Below, in pieces: positions 33,760-42,643 of a stretch of 64,000 nt of DNA. The notes under the pieces are model-generated. The model made no database searches. It saw only the letters and a list, made by a program, of their open reading frames with translations, and had not been told where the DNA came from. This DNA comes from Mageeibacillus sp. UBA4314 (GTDB lineage Bacteria > Bacillota > Clostridia > Saccharofermentanales > Saccharofermentanaceae): positions 9,348-73,347 of the forward strand of contig DGUI01000027.1 in NCBI GenBank assembly GCA_002394605.1, in the 5' to 3' direction. Within the stretch, counting starts at the first letter, position 1; every line of letters begins with the position of its first letter. A program made the translations under genes and the position numbers.

Positions 33760-36168
33760 TTGGAAGATCTTAACAGCGATTTTTTTAATGAGATACAGAA
33801 CATCTATAATGACGTTAACGGTTCACAGGATCCCGGCTCAGATGCCGATATGCTGCTTGAAGGGCTTAACGATGAACAGAGGCAGGCAGTAACGCATCTT
33901 GACGGCCCCCTGCTCATCCTTGCAGGCGCAGGATCCGGTAAGACGAGAGTCATCACATACCGCATAGCCTATATGATGAAGAAGCATAACGTGAGGCCTT
34001 CGCAGATCCTGGCGATAACCTTTACAAACAAGGCTGCCAACGAGATGAGGGAGCGTATAACCGCCATCGTGGGTGACAGTTCAAGGTATATCTGGTGCGG
34101 GACGTTTCACAGCATCTTTGCGAGGATCCTGAGGAAGCACGCAGAACTGCTGCACTATTCTGATAATTTTACGATCGTCGATACTGACGAGCAGCTCAAG
34201 CTCGTGAAGGATGCGATGAAGGAACTGGATATCGATGAGAAGAAGATCAAGTCACGCTCCATACTTTATGAGATATCGTCTGCGAAGAACAAGATGATAA
34301 CGCCGGACCGGTATCTGGCAAGTGCCTCGGGTGATTATACTGCAGCAGCAACAGGGAAGGTCTATAAGAGATATTCAGAGATGCTCCTGCTCAATAATGC
34401 GATGGACTTCGACGATATCCTGATCAACATGACAAGGCTCCTCGAAGAGAATCCTGACATCCTTGAGATGTATCAGAATAAGTTCAGGTACATCATGGTG
34501 GACGAGTATCAGGATACCAACCTGCCGCAGTATAAGGCGGTCATGCTGCTTGCCAGGAGTCACGGCAACATCTGTGTTGTCGGTGATGACGACCAGTCGA
34601 TCTATTCTTTCCGCGGTGCGGATGTCAGGATGATACTTAATTTTGAGAAGGATTTCCCGGGATGCAAGGTCATCAAGCTTGTCCAGAATTACAGATCGAC
34701 GGGGTATATCCTCGAAGCGGCGAACCAGGTCATCGCGAATAACAGGAAGAGGAAGAAGAAAGAACTCCGCACTTCTAACGGCGATGGTGACAAGATAGTT
34801 GTTGTCAATACTGACAGCCAGATGGGCGAGGCGGATTTTGTTGCCGGCACCATCAAGAGATTTGTCGAGAAGGGCAAGTACAAGTATTCCGACTGTGCAG
34901 TTCTCTACAGGATCAATTCACTGTCGCGTTCGATAGAGAGTTCGCTCAGAATGCAGGAGATCCCGTTCAGGGTCTATGGCGGTCTGAGGTTCTATGACCG
35001 TAAAGAGATCAAGGACCTTCTGGCATATCTGAGGATCATCAGCGATCCTGCTGACAACCTGGCTTTTGAGAGGATAATCAACGTGCCTAAGCGCGGCATC
35101 GGAGATACCACCGTCGATAAGATCAGGCTCATCGGCGCGGAGACCGGAAGGAGCATGTTCGACATCGCGTCCAATGCTTATGAATTTGACGACCTGATGC
35201 GTGTGTCATCAAGACTTAAAGAGTTTACGGATCTTATCAACGAGATGAGGATGAAGCTCAAGGAAGAAGACCTTAATTTCGCGGGGTTTGTTGAATATGT
35301 TCAGGATAAGTCGGGACTTATCGCAGAGATCATAGCACAGCGCGAGAAGAAGGGCGAGATCGTGGACAGGGTCGAGAACCTGAAGGAGCTCCTGACGGAA
35401 GCTTCGGAATTTGACAATGCACACAGGGAAGGCAACGCGGCTCTGTCACAGGAAGAATATGATCTGCTGGCTGAACAGGGATTTGCCACTGCTTCCTCCA
35501 CTGAAGGGATACTGGCGCTGTATGTTGCCAATGCGGCACTTTATACTGATGAAGAGAGAGACGAAGAGAATGACGATTATGTGAGGCTCATGTCCATCCA
35601 CAGTGCCAAGGGTCTTGAGTTCGGTCTTGTATTCCTGGTCGGTGCGGAGGAGACGATCTTCCCGAGCTACAGATCGATCCAGACGGAAGATGACCTTGAG
35701 GAAGAGAGAAGGCTGATGTATGTTGCGATAACGAGAGCCAAGAAGAATCTCTTCGTAGTAATGACAAGGCAGAGGATGCTCTTCGGTCAGACGCAGAGCA
35801 ATATGCCGTCAAGGTTCATAAAGGAGATCAATGGTGACCTGCTCTACAAGATGGGCACCAGACGGCCTGAACCGCAGGTATCCGCAGCTGCCGCCAATCC
35901 GAGAAGGGATGAGGCGAGGAGAGCGATCAGTTCTGCATTGTCTACGAAGTTTACCGGAGTCAAGGCGAAGAAGCAGACGGTCGGCAAGGAAGGGTGCCTG
36001 AAGCCGGATGAGATATCTGTCGGGATGAAGGTGATCCATGACAGGTTCGGAACGGGGGAAGTGCTGAAGTGCGAGCCTGTCGGAGGCGATGCGCTGATCA
36101 CTGTTGATTTCGACGGAATGAGGAAGAACATGCTCGCCAGAGCAGCATCTCTCAGAAGAGCGGAGTGA
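33760..36168 (+). CDS. pcrA: UvrD/PcrA-type ATP-dependent DNA helicase
   Basis: An 802-residue SF1A 3'-5' helicase. Motifs in order: LNDEQRQAV (Q-motif region), Walker A GAGSGKT at 56-62, ITFTNKAANEM (Ia), DEYQDTN (II), GDDDQSIYSFRGAD (III), VQNYRST (IV), VRLMSIHSAKGLEF (V) and VAITRAKKNL (VI). The last 60 residues have a Tudor-like domain (VGMKVIHDRFGTGEVLKCE), typical of PcrA, where it binds RNA polymerase. The start is TTG with GGAGA nine bases upstream. It is likely involved in DNA repair and removing obstacles on DNA. First gene of a 16-gene co-directional run. Confidence 0.93.
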   Translation: MEDLNSDFFNEIQNIYNDVNGSQDPGSDADMLLEGLNDEQRQAVTHLDGPLLILAGAGSGKTRVITYRIAYMMKKHNVRPSQILAITFTNKAANEMRERITAIVGDSSRYIWCGTFHSIFARILRKHAELLHYSDNFTIVDTDEQLKLVKDAMKELDIDEKKIKSRSILYEISSAKNKMITPDRYLASASGDYTAAATGKVYKRYSEMLLLNNAMDFDDILINMTRLLEENPDILEMYQNKFRYIMVDEYQDTNLPQYKAVMLLARSHGNICVVGDDDQSIYSFRGADVRMILNFEKDFPGCKVIKLVQNYRSTGYILEAANQVIANNRKRKKKELRTSNGDGDKIVVVNTDSQMGEADFVAGTIKRFVEKGKYKYSDCAVLYRINSLSRSIESSLRMQEIPFRVYGGLRFYDRKEIKDLLAYLRIISDPADNLAFERIINVPKRGIGDTTVDKIRLIGAETGRSMFDIASNAYEFDDLMRVSSRLKEFTDLINEMRMKLKEEDLNFAGFVEYVQDKSGLIAEIIAQREKKGEIVDRVENLKELLTEASEFDNAHREGNAALSQEEYDLLAEQGFATASSTEGILALYVANAALYTDEERDEENDDYVRLMSIHSAKGLEFGLVFLVGAEETIFPSYRSIQTEDDLEEERRLMYVAITRAKKNLFVVMTRQRMLFGQTQSNMPSRFIKEINGDLLYKMGTRRPEPQVSAAAANPRRDEARRAISSALSTKFTGVKAKKQTVGKEGCLKPDEISVGMKVIHDRFGTGEVLKCEPVGGDALITVDFDGMRKNMLARAASLRRAE

Positions 36169-36169
36169 A

Positions 36170-36178
36170 TGATATAAT
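36170..36178 (+). promoter_or_regulatory. Extended -10 promoter before the dGTPase-like gene
   Basis: TGATATAAT (TATAAT at 36173-36178), just after the helicase stop and 20 bases before the next ATG. Confidence 0.45.
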
Positions 36179-36198
36179 ATCTGTTGGAGGGCGTTACC

Positions 36199-37419
36199 AT
36201 GACCGATATCACCAACTTATTTGATCTGTACAGTGAAGCTTTCAGAGATATTAACATCAGCACCGGAGTAAGCGATACGAACCGTGAACTCCTTGATCTT
36301 CTCAAGAGGGAGAAGGACAGTTCGCTGTCCTCTTACGCGATGCATCTGTCGAGGAGCCGCGGAAGGGTCAGGGCTGAGAATGACTCCGATATCAGGAATC
36401 CCTACGAGAGGGACGTCGGAAGGATCATATTCTCACAGTCCTTCAGAAGGCTTAAGCATAAGACACAGGTGTTCTTCAATCCCACGAATGACCATATCTG
36501 CTCAAGGCTTGAACATGTTCTCTATGTCTACTATATCGCATCTACGATCGGCAAGGCATTGAATCTCAATACGGATCTCATCCAGGCGATCGCGTTAGGT
36601 CACGATATTGGACATGCTCCGTTCGGCCACAGCGGTGAGAGATTCCTGAACAAGTGTCTCAAGAGCCGTGAACCTGACAGGTTCTTTGAGCATGAGGCTC
36701 ACGGCATCAGGGTGGTGGATGTGCTCGAGAGCAGAGGTGACGGAGCCGGCCTTAATCTGACATTTGAGGTCAGGGACGGGATCCTGTCGCACTGCGGAGA
36801 GATCTATGATGAGAAGGTGATAAGGCCTTACCGCGATAAACCTGATAATGAAGTATCGTATCTTATCCCCAAATCACAGCGGAATGCCCCTGCAACTCTT
36901 GAAGGATGCGTTGTAAGATTTGCCGATAAGATCGCATATGTCGGAAGAGACGTCGAGGACGCCCTGAGGACCGGCCTGATCGAAGACATCAGCGACTTCG
37001 CACCTGAGGCAGCAGCTGTCCTGGGACAGAATAACTCGCAGGTCATAAACACGCTGGTAGAGGACATAATCAACTGCAGTCTGTCCAAGGATGAGATAAG
37101 GATGTCAGATATGGCAGCCGAAGCCCTGCAGAAGTTCCTGACGACCAACGTTAAGCAGATATATCAGGCACCTAAGGTAATGGTGTATGAGAAGACGGTA
37201 GAGATTATGATCAACGGTCTGTTCGATGCGTTCTATAATGCAACCGGCAATCTGGAGTCGGCATTCCACTCCAAGAAGAGTTCCATAAGGGGATTTGCAA
37301 AGTTTGCACTCTCTCACCCAGAACCTGATTGTCCGGATGCGGTCAAAGTAACAGATTATATCGCCGGCATGACGGACCAGTTTGCAACGGAATGCTTCAA
37401 TGAACTCTACAAGAATTGA
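36199..37419 (+). CDS. dgt: Deoxyguanosinetriphosphate triphosphohydrolase-like protein (HD domain)
   Basis: A 406-residue HD-superfamily enzyme. Metal ligands are seen as H106 (SRLEHVLYV), H135-D136 (ALGHDIGHAPFGHSGE, the family hallmark) and a later Asp in VRFADKIAYVGRD. NPYERDVGRIIFSQSFRRLKHKTQVF near residue 67 is the substrate-binding entry of dGTPases. It would remove triphosphate from a dNTP. ATG at 36199 is used because GGAGG is eight bases upstream; a TTG at 36184 has none. Length is that of the shorter dGTPase-like group. Next to another nucleotide HD hydrolase. Confidence 0.9.
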   Translation: MTDITNLFDLYSEAFRDINISTGVSDTNRELLDLLKREKDSSLSSYAMHLSRSRGRVRAENDSDIRNPYERDVGRIIFSQSFRRLKHKTQVFFNPTNDHICSRLEHVLYVYYIASTIGKALNLNTDLIQAIALGHDIGHAPFGHSGERFLNKCLKSREPDRFFEHEAHGIRVVDVLESRGDGAGLNLTFEVRDGILSHCGEIYDEKVIRPYRDKPDNEVSYLIPKSQRNAPATLEGCVVRFADKIAYVGRDVEDALRTGLIEDISDFAPEAAAVLGQNNSQVINTLVEDIINCSLSKDEIRMSDMAAEALQKFLTTNVKQIYQAPKVMVYEKTVEIMINGLFDAFYNATGNLESAFHSKKSSIRGFAKFALSHPEPDCPDAVKVTDYIAGMTDQFATECFNELYKN

Positions 37420-37442
37420 GGAAGAAGGATAAGGAGAAAGAT

Positions 37443-38069
37443 ATGGGCGATGATAAGAATTACGGTTTCTATGCGATGCTCGACAGGATGCAGTATATTG
37501 CACGCTGGGGACTGATGCGTAATTCCAGGACGGAGAATATCAAGGAGCACAGCTTCGATGTGGCTGTGATCGCACAGAGCCTGGCTTTCCTGTATAACCG
37601 CAATAACAGCGGAAAGGAAGGTTTTGAACCACTGGACCCGTACAGGGTCGCGGCATATGGTCTTTACCATGACTGTACTGAGATCTTAACAGGTGATCTT
37701 CCCACTCCCATCAAGTACAGGAACAAGGAGATAACAAGGGCTTATAAAGAAGTCGAATCAGAGGCTGCAAGGACACTTGCGGGCTTGCTTCCCGAAGACC
37801 TTCAGGATGAGTATATAGATCTTCTCGACCCTTCTTACGAGGGCGAGGAAGGCGCTGTAATGAAGCGCCTCGTAAAGGCTGCTGACAAGATATCTGCTTA
37901 CATCAAATGCATGAGGGAAGAATCTACAGGCAACAGGGAATTCTCTTCTGCCATGAAGACTCTTGAGGATTCCATCAGGGCGATGGAGCTTCCTGAAGCC
38001 GATGAGTTCATGAGGTGTTTTATACCGCCGTTCGGTTATAACCTCGATCAGTTGAACGGGGAGAACTGA
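37443..38069 (+). CDS. yfbR: YfbR-like 5'-deoxynucleotidase (HD domain)
   Basis: A 208-residue HD-domain enzyme. YFYAMLDRMQYIARWG with R21-W22, H36 in KEHSFDVA, H76-D77 and E80 in LYHDCTEILTGDLPTP (with D85), and a late Asp in LVKAADKISAYIKC reproduce the YfbR active site, which dephosphorylates deoxyribonucleoside monophosphates. ATG at 37443 has AAGGAG six bases upstream. Together with the preceding dGTPase-like protein it could take dNTPs to nucleosides; this pairing is inference from adjacency. Confidence 0.9.
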   Translation: MGDDKNYGFYAMLDRMQYIARWGLMRNSRTENIKEHSFDVAVIAQSLAFLYNRNNSGKEGFEPLDPYRVAAYGLYHDCTEILTGDLPTPIKYRNKEITRAYKEVESEAARTLAGLLPEDLQDEYIDLLDPSYEGEEGAVMKRLVKAADKISAYIKCMREESTGNREFSSAMKTLEDSIRAMELPEADEFMRCFIPPFGYNLDQLNGEN

Positions 38070-38080
38070 GAGGACGGGTA

Positions 38081-40585
38081 ATGCGAGGCAAGAGAAGACC
38101 TGAATATCTTTTTCTATCCCTTGGTTTTGCTCTGGCGGGGATCATAGTCACGATCCTGATGATGATCGTGATGATATCCTCATCCCATTCCGGCGTCTCC
38201 AAAGACCAGGGATTAGAACAGATCGTGGGAAGGGCTGAGAAGATATCAGGAAGTTCTTCTTCTGCACAGAACAGGATATCAGGTGGCATGTATTCGCTCG
38301 GGGACTATCTCATCTCAGTATTCGAATCACCGGAGTATCTTGCTTCCTGTGAGAACGATCAGAGATTTGCTTCAGATCTTGTCATGGTACTTAAGGGCAG
38401 TGATGACATCAACGCCGTAACAGAGGTAATGTCCGCACTGGGCAGTGAGACCAGGATGAGTGTCATCAGCAGGATGTCAGGCGATATAAAGAGCAGTTAC
38501 AAGGCTACCGGCAGGCTTCCCGGCCCGGATGAAGGTTATGTGGCATCGGCAAGTGTGAATGAAGGCTTTACCCGGGAAGGAAGCATCCTCATGGGGATCA
38601 ATAAGACATCCGGATCGCTTCAGTACAAAGGCAGCGGGATAAGAGCAGATATCCTTACTGACGGTTCGATCTGTCACGGTTACCTTAATCTCGGAGATGC
38701 CGGCGTATCCGGGGAGAGGGCTTTCGAGGTGTCATGGGATACGGCGCAGGCAAGACCGGGGCATCACAACGTTGATCTTCTCTTCAGGACGCAAGACGGC
38801 AGGAGCTTTGTGGTACCGGGAGGAGAGACGGACATACCTGATTTTGAAGATATAGCAAATGACAGGGCTTATGAAGGAGTCCTTCCTTCGGACTCTGATT
38901 CTTCGTGGTACAGGTTCAATTGCGAAGACCGCGATGCATATGTGAACATTGTTGGTATGACCGGCGATCTCAAGGCATCCCTGTATGATCTTTACGGGAA
39001 TCTTATCGGAACAAATGACATCAGTGGGACCGGATATGAAGTGCTGCGTGCGAAGAGCCAGGATATTGCTCAGGCTTCGAAGATCACCGGTATAGAAGGA
39101 TTGTCCAACTGTTTTTATGTCCGCATACAGCGCGGAGACGGCGTGGAAGATCCCGGTCAGGACATAGACTACATGCTCGTCCAGAGCCGTGACGTTGCCA
39201 GATATAACGGCACATACATGGCCGTAATAGAGAATGACGGAGAGAATGTTAAGCTCATCGATAAGGATCGCGACATGTTCGAAGAGGCAGTATCCAAGGC
39301 GGATCTGCTTCCGCTGAACGGAACCCTTTGTGATGTGTCCGTGAAAAACGGGGTTACGGGGGAAGCGGTCAATGTGTGGCCCGGATTTGATCCGCTCAAG
39401 AATGAATATGCATACTATATGACGGGCGCTTCCGAAGTCAAGGTATCTGCAGTATCCCAGGAGGGATATGCCGGCAAGGTCTCTCTTAATGCAGGTGATA
39501 AGCAGATCAGCGTTGAGGGTGGTGAATATGACATCTATCTTGATAACGGCCTTAATGTCATGAACATTGAAGTTCAGTCCTTTACCGGTGACATCAATGA
39601 GTATAAGTTCTATTTTCTCTGCGGCGATGATGACAGTGAATTTTACAGGACTACATTGTCCGCTTTCCCCAAGTCATATACGAACGGACTGCTCCTCCTT
39701 CACATCCAGCATCCTGATTACAAGTTCACGCCTTATGACACCGGACTTGATTTCAACGAGGTGCTCAAGGTGGAGGATTCCGGCGGAAGGAGCCTGGCGA
39801 CCAACAGGTATAACCCGACTTATGTCAGACCCGATTCCAGGATCTATGATGCGCCTGACTGGATGGCCGTTAAGACTGAAGTCGTAAGCTATTACATGGA
39901 TCCGCGCAATTTCCTTGTTACCGACAGGGTATTCATGTTCGAGAGGCAGTCTTATAACCCGCAGTATCATACGGCAGAAGGCGTTAAGGCAATGATCTCA
40001 GGTACGTTCATGGACACTGATGATTATGATTATGCCTCAGCGATCATGAGCGCGGCTCAGACGAGCGGTGTATCACCTTATCTCCTTACGAGCAGGATCC
40101 TCACCGAAATGGGGTCGAACGGGCAGTCCAAACTTGCTTCCGGAACCGTTGAGGGATTTGAAGGGTACTATAATTTCTATAACATCGGTTCTTACGGAAC
40201 GACCGAAGAAGGCGGACCTGTGCTGAAGGGTGCGCAGTATGCGCGCTGGGGCTACGATCCGGAAGAGCAGCAGATCTCGGAGAAGGAAGCTTCTTATCTG
40301 CTTCCCTGGGATACAAGGGAGAAGGCGATCACGGGCGGAGCATTATGGATAGCTGCAGGTTATATCAATAACGGACAGGATACATTGTATTTCCAGAAGT
40401 TTGATGTCGTGGACAACGGCACCGGCCTGTATGATCACCAGTATGCGGGAAATATAATGATGGCATATTCGGAAGGTAACAGGTATTATAAGAGTTATCT
40501 TAAGACAGGCCAGCTTGATAATACTTTTGAGTTCATCATCCCGGTCTACGGTAATATGCCCGAACAATACGGAGATCTGCCATGA
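38081..40585 (+). CDS. Membrane-anchored GH73-type endo-beta-N-acetylglucosaminidase with cadherin-like domain
   Basis: An 834-residue protein. One N-terminal membrane helix (about 10-33) anchors it outside the cell. A long middle region includes a beta-sandwich near 415-515 of the PF12733 cadherin-like type (DVSVKNGVTG, GFDPLKNEYAYYM, NEYKFYFL). The C-terminal 230 residues are a glucosaminidase domain: GVSPYLLTSRILTEMGSNG with likely catalytic E676, then GYYNFYNIGSYG and ARWGYDPEEQQ. Such enzymes cut the glycan strand of peptidoglycan during wall growth or separation. Starts 11 bases after yfbR with GAGAGGACGGG; its end overlaps the next gene by 4 bases. Confidence 0.85.
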   Translation: MRGKRRPEYLFLSLGFALAGIIVTILMMIVMISSSHSGVSKDQGLEQIVGRAEKISGSSSSAQNRISGGMYSLGDYLISVFESPEYLASCENDQRFASDLVMVLKGSDDINAVTEVMSALGSETRMSVISRMSGDIKSSYKATGRLPGPDEGYVASASVNEGFTREGSILMGINKTSGSLQYKGSGIRADILTDGSICHGYLNLGDAGVSGERAFEVSWDTAQARPGHHNVDLLFRTQDGRSFVVPGGETDIPDFEDIANDRAYEGVLPSDSDSSWYRFNCEDRDAYVNIVGMTGDLKASLYDLYGNLIGTNDISGTGYEVLRAKSQDIAQASKITGIEGLSNCFYVRIQRGDGVEDPGQDIDYMLVQSRDVARYNGTYMAVIENDGENVKLIDKDRDMFEEAVSKADLLPLNGTLCDVSVKNGVTGEAVNVWPGFDPLKNEYAYYMTGASEVKVSAVSQEGYAGKVSLNAGDKQISVEGGEYDIYLDNGLNVMNIEVQSFTGDINEYKFYFLCGDDDSEFYRTTLSAFPKSYTNGLLLLHIQHPDYKFTPYDTGLDFNEVLKVEDSGGRSLATNRYNPTYVRPDSRIYDAPDWMAVKTEVVSYYMDPRNFLVTDRVFMFERQSYNPQYHTAEGVKAMISGTFMDTDDYDYASAIMSAAQTSGVSPYLLTSRILTEMGSNGQSKLASGTVEGFEGYYNFYNIGSYGTTEEGGPVLKGAQYARWGYDPEEQQISEKEASYLLPWDTREKAITGGALWIAAGYINNGQDTLYFQKFDVVDNGTGLYDHQYAGNIMMAYSEGNRYYKSYLKTGQLDNTFEFIIPVYGNMPEQYGDLP

Positions 40586-42021
40586 GAACAGTGATCAGAC
40601 GACGCATATGTGCATTTATGGTATTGGTCATGACCTTATCGGTCATTGTCTATCTCATGCCTTCAAGGGATGCGGATGCGGCAAGTCTCATCAATCTGTC
40701 GGTCAAGGCGAATAACACGGACCCCGGTGCGGGTGATGTAGTGACCATTTCCGTCTATGCTGATAATTTCCCTGAGATAGTCAGCTTCGGTCCCATGAAG
40801 ATACATTTCGATGCGGCACTTGCCGAGTATGTTTCCGTTGAACTGGGACCTGAGATATCTTCGTTCATCTACAATGTCACCCAGGACAATAATTACGTTA
40901 ACATATCTGCGATCGACCAGTATTTCCAGGATGGTGAGTCAGAGCATTCTGCGTTCGATATCGATGAGCAGATGATACTGTTCACGATATCGTTCAGAGT
41001 TAAGCAGGATGCATCGGGACAGATCCCGTTCTGGATCGAAGAGCCGGGCGATTTTATCTCCTCAGACGGCAAGAAGGTATCCACTGTAGTCGACAATTCG
41101 ATCAGTGTTACGATAAGCAACAGGATCTCAAGTGAAGCTGCTCTTCTCAGCCTGTCGATCAATGAGGGTACGATCGAGCCTCCTTTCGATACGGACATTA
41201 CTGAATATGAGGCAACGGTTGAGAGGACAGTAACAGATCTGTATGTAAACGCTACGCCTTCCAATCTGTGGGCCGGCATCGTCATCAACGGCAACAACAA
41301 TCTTCAGATAGGCGAGAACTTCGTTACGGTCATAGTTACGGCTCAGGACGGGGTAACGCAGAAGGAATACCACATCAAGGTAACACGTAAAGAGAGCTAT
41401 GTACCTGACAATGCGGTCCTTGTTGATGACAAGGGCGTATCGTACAATTTCCTTGATTATCCGCAGAATACTGATCCGCCGGAAGGATTTACGACAGGTA
41501 TCAAGACGATAAACGATTTCTCGGTGCCGGCATTTGTCAAGGATGGATTCTCAAGCGTACTGTTCTATCTGTACGACGGTGAGAACCCTCCGGGTCTGTA
41601 TCTGTATAACGAGGATCTTAAGACAGTTATCCCTTACAGGGAGGATCTTACGGTAATGCAGAGCAGCAAGATACTGTTCAGGGCTAATATTCCCGAAGAT
41701 CTGGAACTTCCCAAAGATTTTGTTAATAGCGAACGCGCGATCAATGATATACTCTATACCGGTTATACTGATGCCGAGGGAAGATTCGTGTGTTATCTGG
41801 CGGATGAGGCCGGAGAGGCTGATTTCTACTCTTATGATGAGGTGGATCATATATTTGTAAGGTATGTTCCGGTTGACAGAACGGCTCAGAAAGCCTATAG
41901 TGCTTTGTTGACGGTGTTCATGATCACCACGGCTGTAGAAGCCCTGTTCCTGGTCGTTATTGTCATCATCGTGCACAGGGTTCTCTCACAGAGGAAGAAT
42001 CCGAAGCCGAGAAGAGTTTAA
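40582..42021 (+). CDS. Surface protein with cohesin-like and cadherin-like beta domains
   Basis: A 479-residue protein. Signal peptide or first helix about 10-34 (VLVMTLSVIVYLMPSRDADA), then a domain at about 36-175 with the pattern of cohesin-type modules (DPGAGDVVTISVYADNFPEIVSFGPMKIHFDAAL, later ILFTISFRVKQDASG). A PF12733 cadherin-like beta-sandwich follows at about 180-275 (ALLSLSINEGTIEPPFDTDITEYEATV), then a mixed domain and a C-terminal membrane helix (about 446-466) with basic tail. Translationally coupled to the glucosaminidase (ATGA overlap). The cohesin resemblance is by eye only; no dockerin is seen in this window. Confidence 0.6.
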   Translation: MRTVIRRRICAFMVLVMTLSVIVYLMPSRDADAASLINLSVKANNTDPGAGDVVTISVYADNFPEIVSFGPMKIHFDAALAEYVSVELGPEISSFIYNVTQDNNYVNISAIDQYFQDGESEHSAFDIDEQMILFTISFRVKQDASGQIPFWIEEPGDFISSDGKKVSTVVDNSISVTISNRISSEAALLSLSINEGTIEPPFDTDITEYEATVERTVTDLYVNATPSNLWAGIVINGNNNLQIGENFVTVIVTAQDGVTQKEYHIKVTRKESYVPDNAVLVDDKGVSYNFLDYPQNTDPPEGFTTGIKTINDFSVPAFVKDGFSSVLFYLYDGENPPGLYLYNEDLKTVIPYREDLTVMQSSKILFRANIPEDLELPKDFVNSERAINDILYTGYTDAEGRFVCYLADEAGEADFYSYDEVDHIFVRYVPVDRTAQKAYSALLTVFMITTAVEALFLVVIVIIVHRVLSQRKNPKPRRV

Positions 42022-42037
42022 AGGAGTATTTGTAATA

Positions 42038-42643
42038 ATGGGTGCAATAAAAACAGTATTGTACGGTGGAGAGCATCTGAGCGAGAAGCAGGAGAAGTTC
42101 CGTAAGATATTTATGTATCTTGTCTGTGGTGCTTTCACTACGGTTGTCAATAATGCTGCATTTCTGATCTTCGACCTTGTGGTCAAGCAGAAAGCAAATG
42201 TGTCCATCTTCGGATATGAATTTGATATGATGGTCCTGCTCAACCAGGTTATAGCATGGACCCTTGCCGTTCTGGCAGCATACATCACCAACAGGATCTT
42301 TGTATTCAGATCTTCAGGAAGCGTAGTAAGGGAGCTTTTGAGCTTTGCGGCTGCGAGAGTCGTATCATTCCTGATCCTTGAACTCGGAGTGTTCGCGATC
42401 ATGATCGCTATCTGTGAAGGACTGTTCGGCATTCCTCAGGAACAGCCGGTGTTCACGATCGGCAGCTTCAATTTCACATATCTGTATCTGCTCAAGGTAC
42501 TTAACTCGATCTTAGTTATTATCGCAAACTATATTATGAGCAAATTGTTCGTATTTAAGAAAGAAGACCTGAAATCATATGACGGACAAAAGACCGACGG
42601 CGAACAGGGATCAGATACCGAAGTTCCTGACAGAAGCGAATAG
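42038..42643 (+). CDS. GtrA-family membrane protein (putative polyprenyl-sugar flippase)
   Basis: A 201-residue protein with four membrane segments (about 25-46, 60-85, 95-125, 145-170). Signature parts: FMYLVCGAFTTVVNNAAFLIFD at the first helix, AYITNRIFVFRSS in the middle and ANYIMSKLFVFKKE at the end, as in GtrA/GtcA. GtrA proteins are thought to flip undecaprenyl-phosphate sugars. ATG at 42038 has AAAGGAG 11 bases upstream; an upstream frame from 41960 runs inside the previous gene and is not used. The last 21 codons, a hydrophilic tail, overlap the start of folC in another frame. Confidence 0.85.
   Translation: MGAIKTVLYGGEHLSEKQEKFRKIFMYLVCGAFTTVVNNAAFLIFDLVVKQKANVSIFGYEFDMMVLLNQVIAWTLAVLAAYITNRIFVFRSSGSVVRELLSFAAARVVSFLILELGVFAIMIAICEGLFGIPQEQPVFTIGSFNFTYLYLLKVLNSILVIIANYIMSKLFVFKKEDLKSYDGQKTDGEQGSDTEVPDRSE

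Noticed and set aside
36199..38069. A complete phage-defence island around the dGTPase-like gene
   Set aside because: All neighbours are housekeeping or wall genes; two nucleotide hydrolases alone do not support a defence system.
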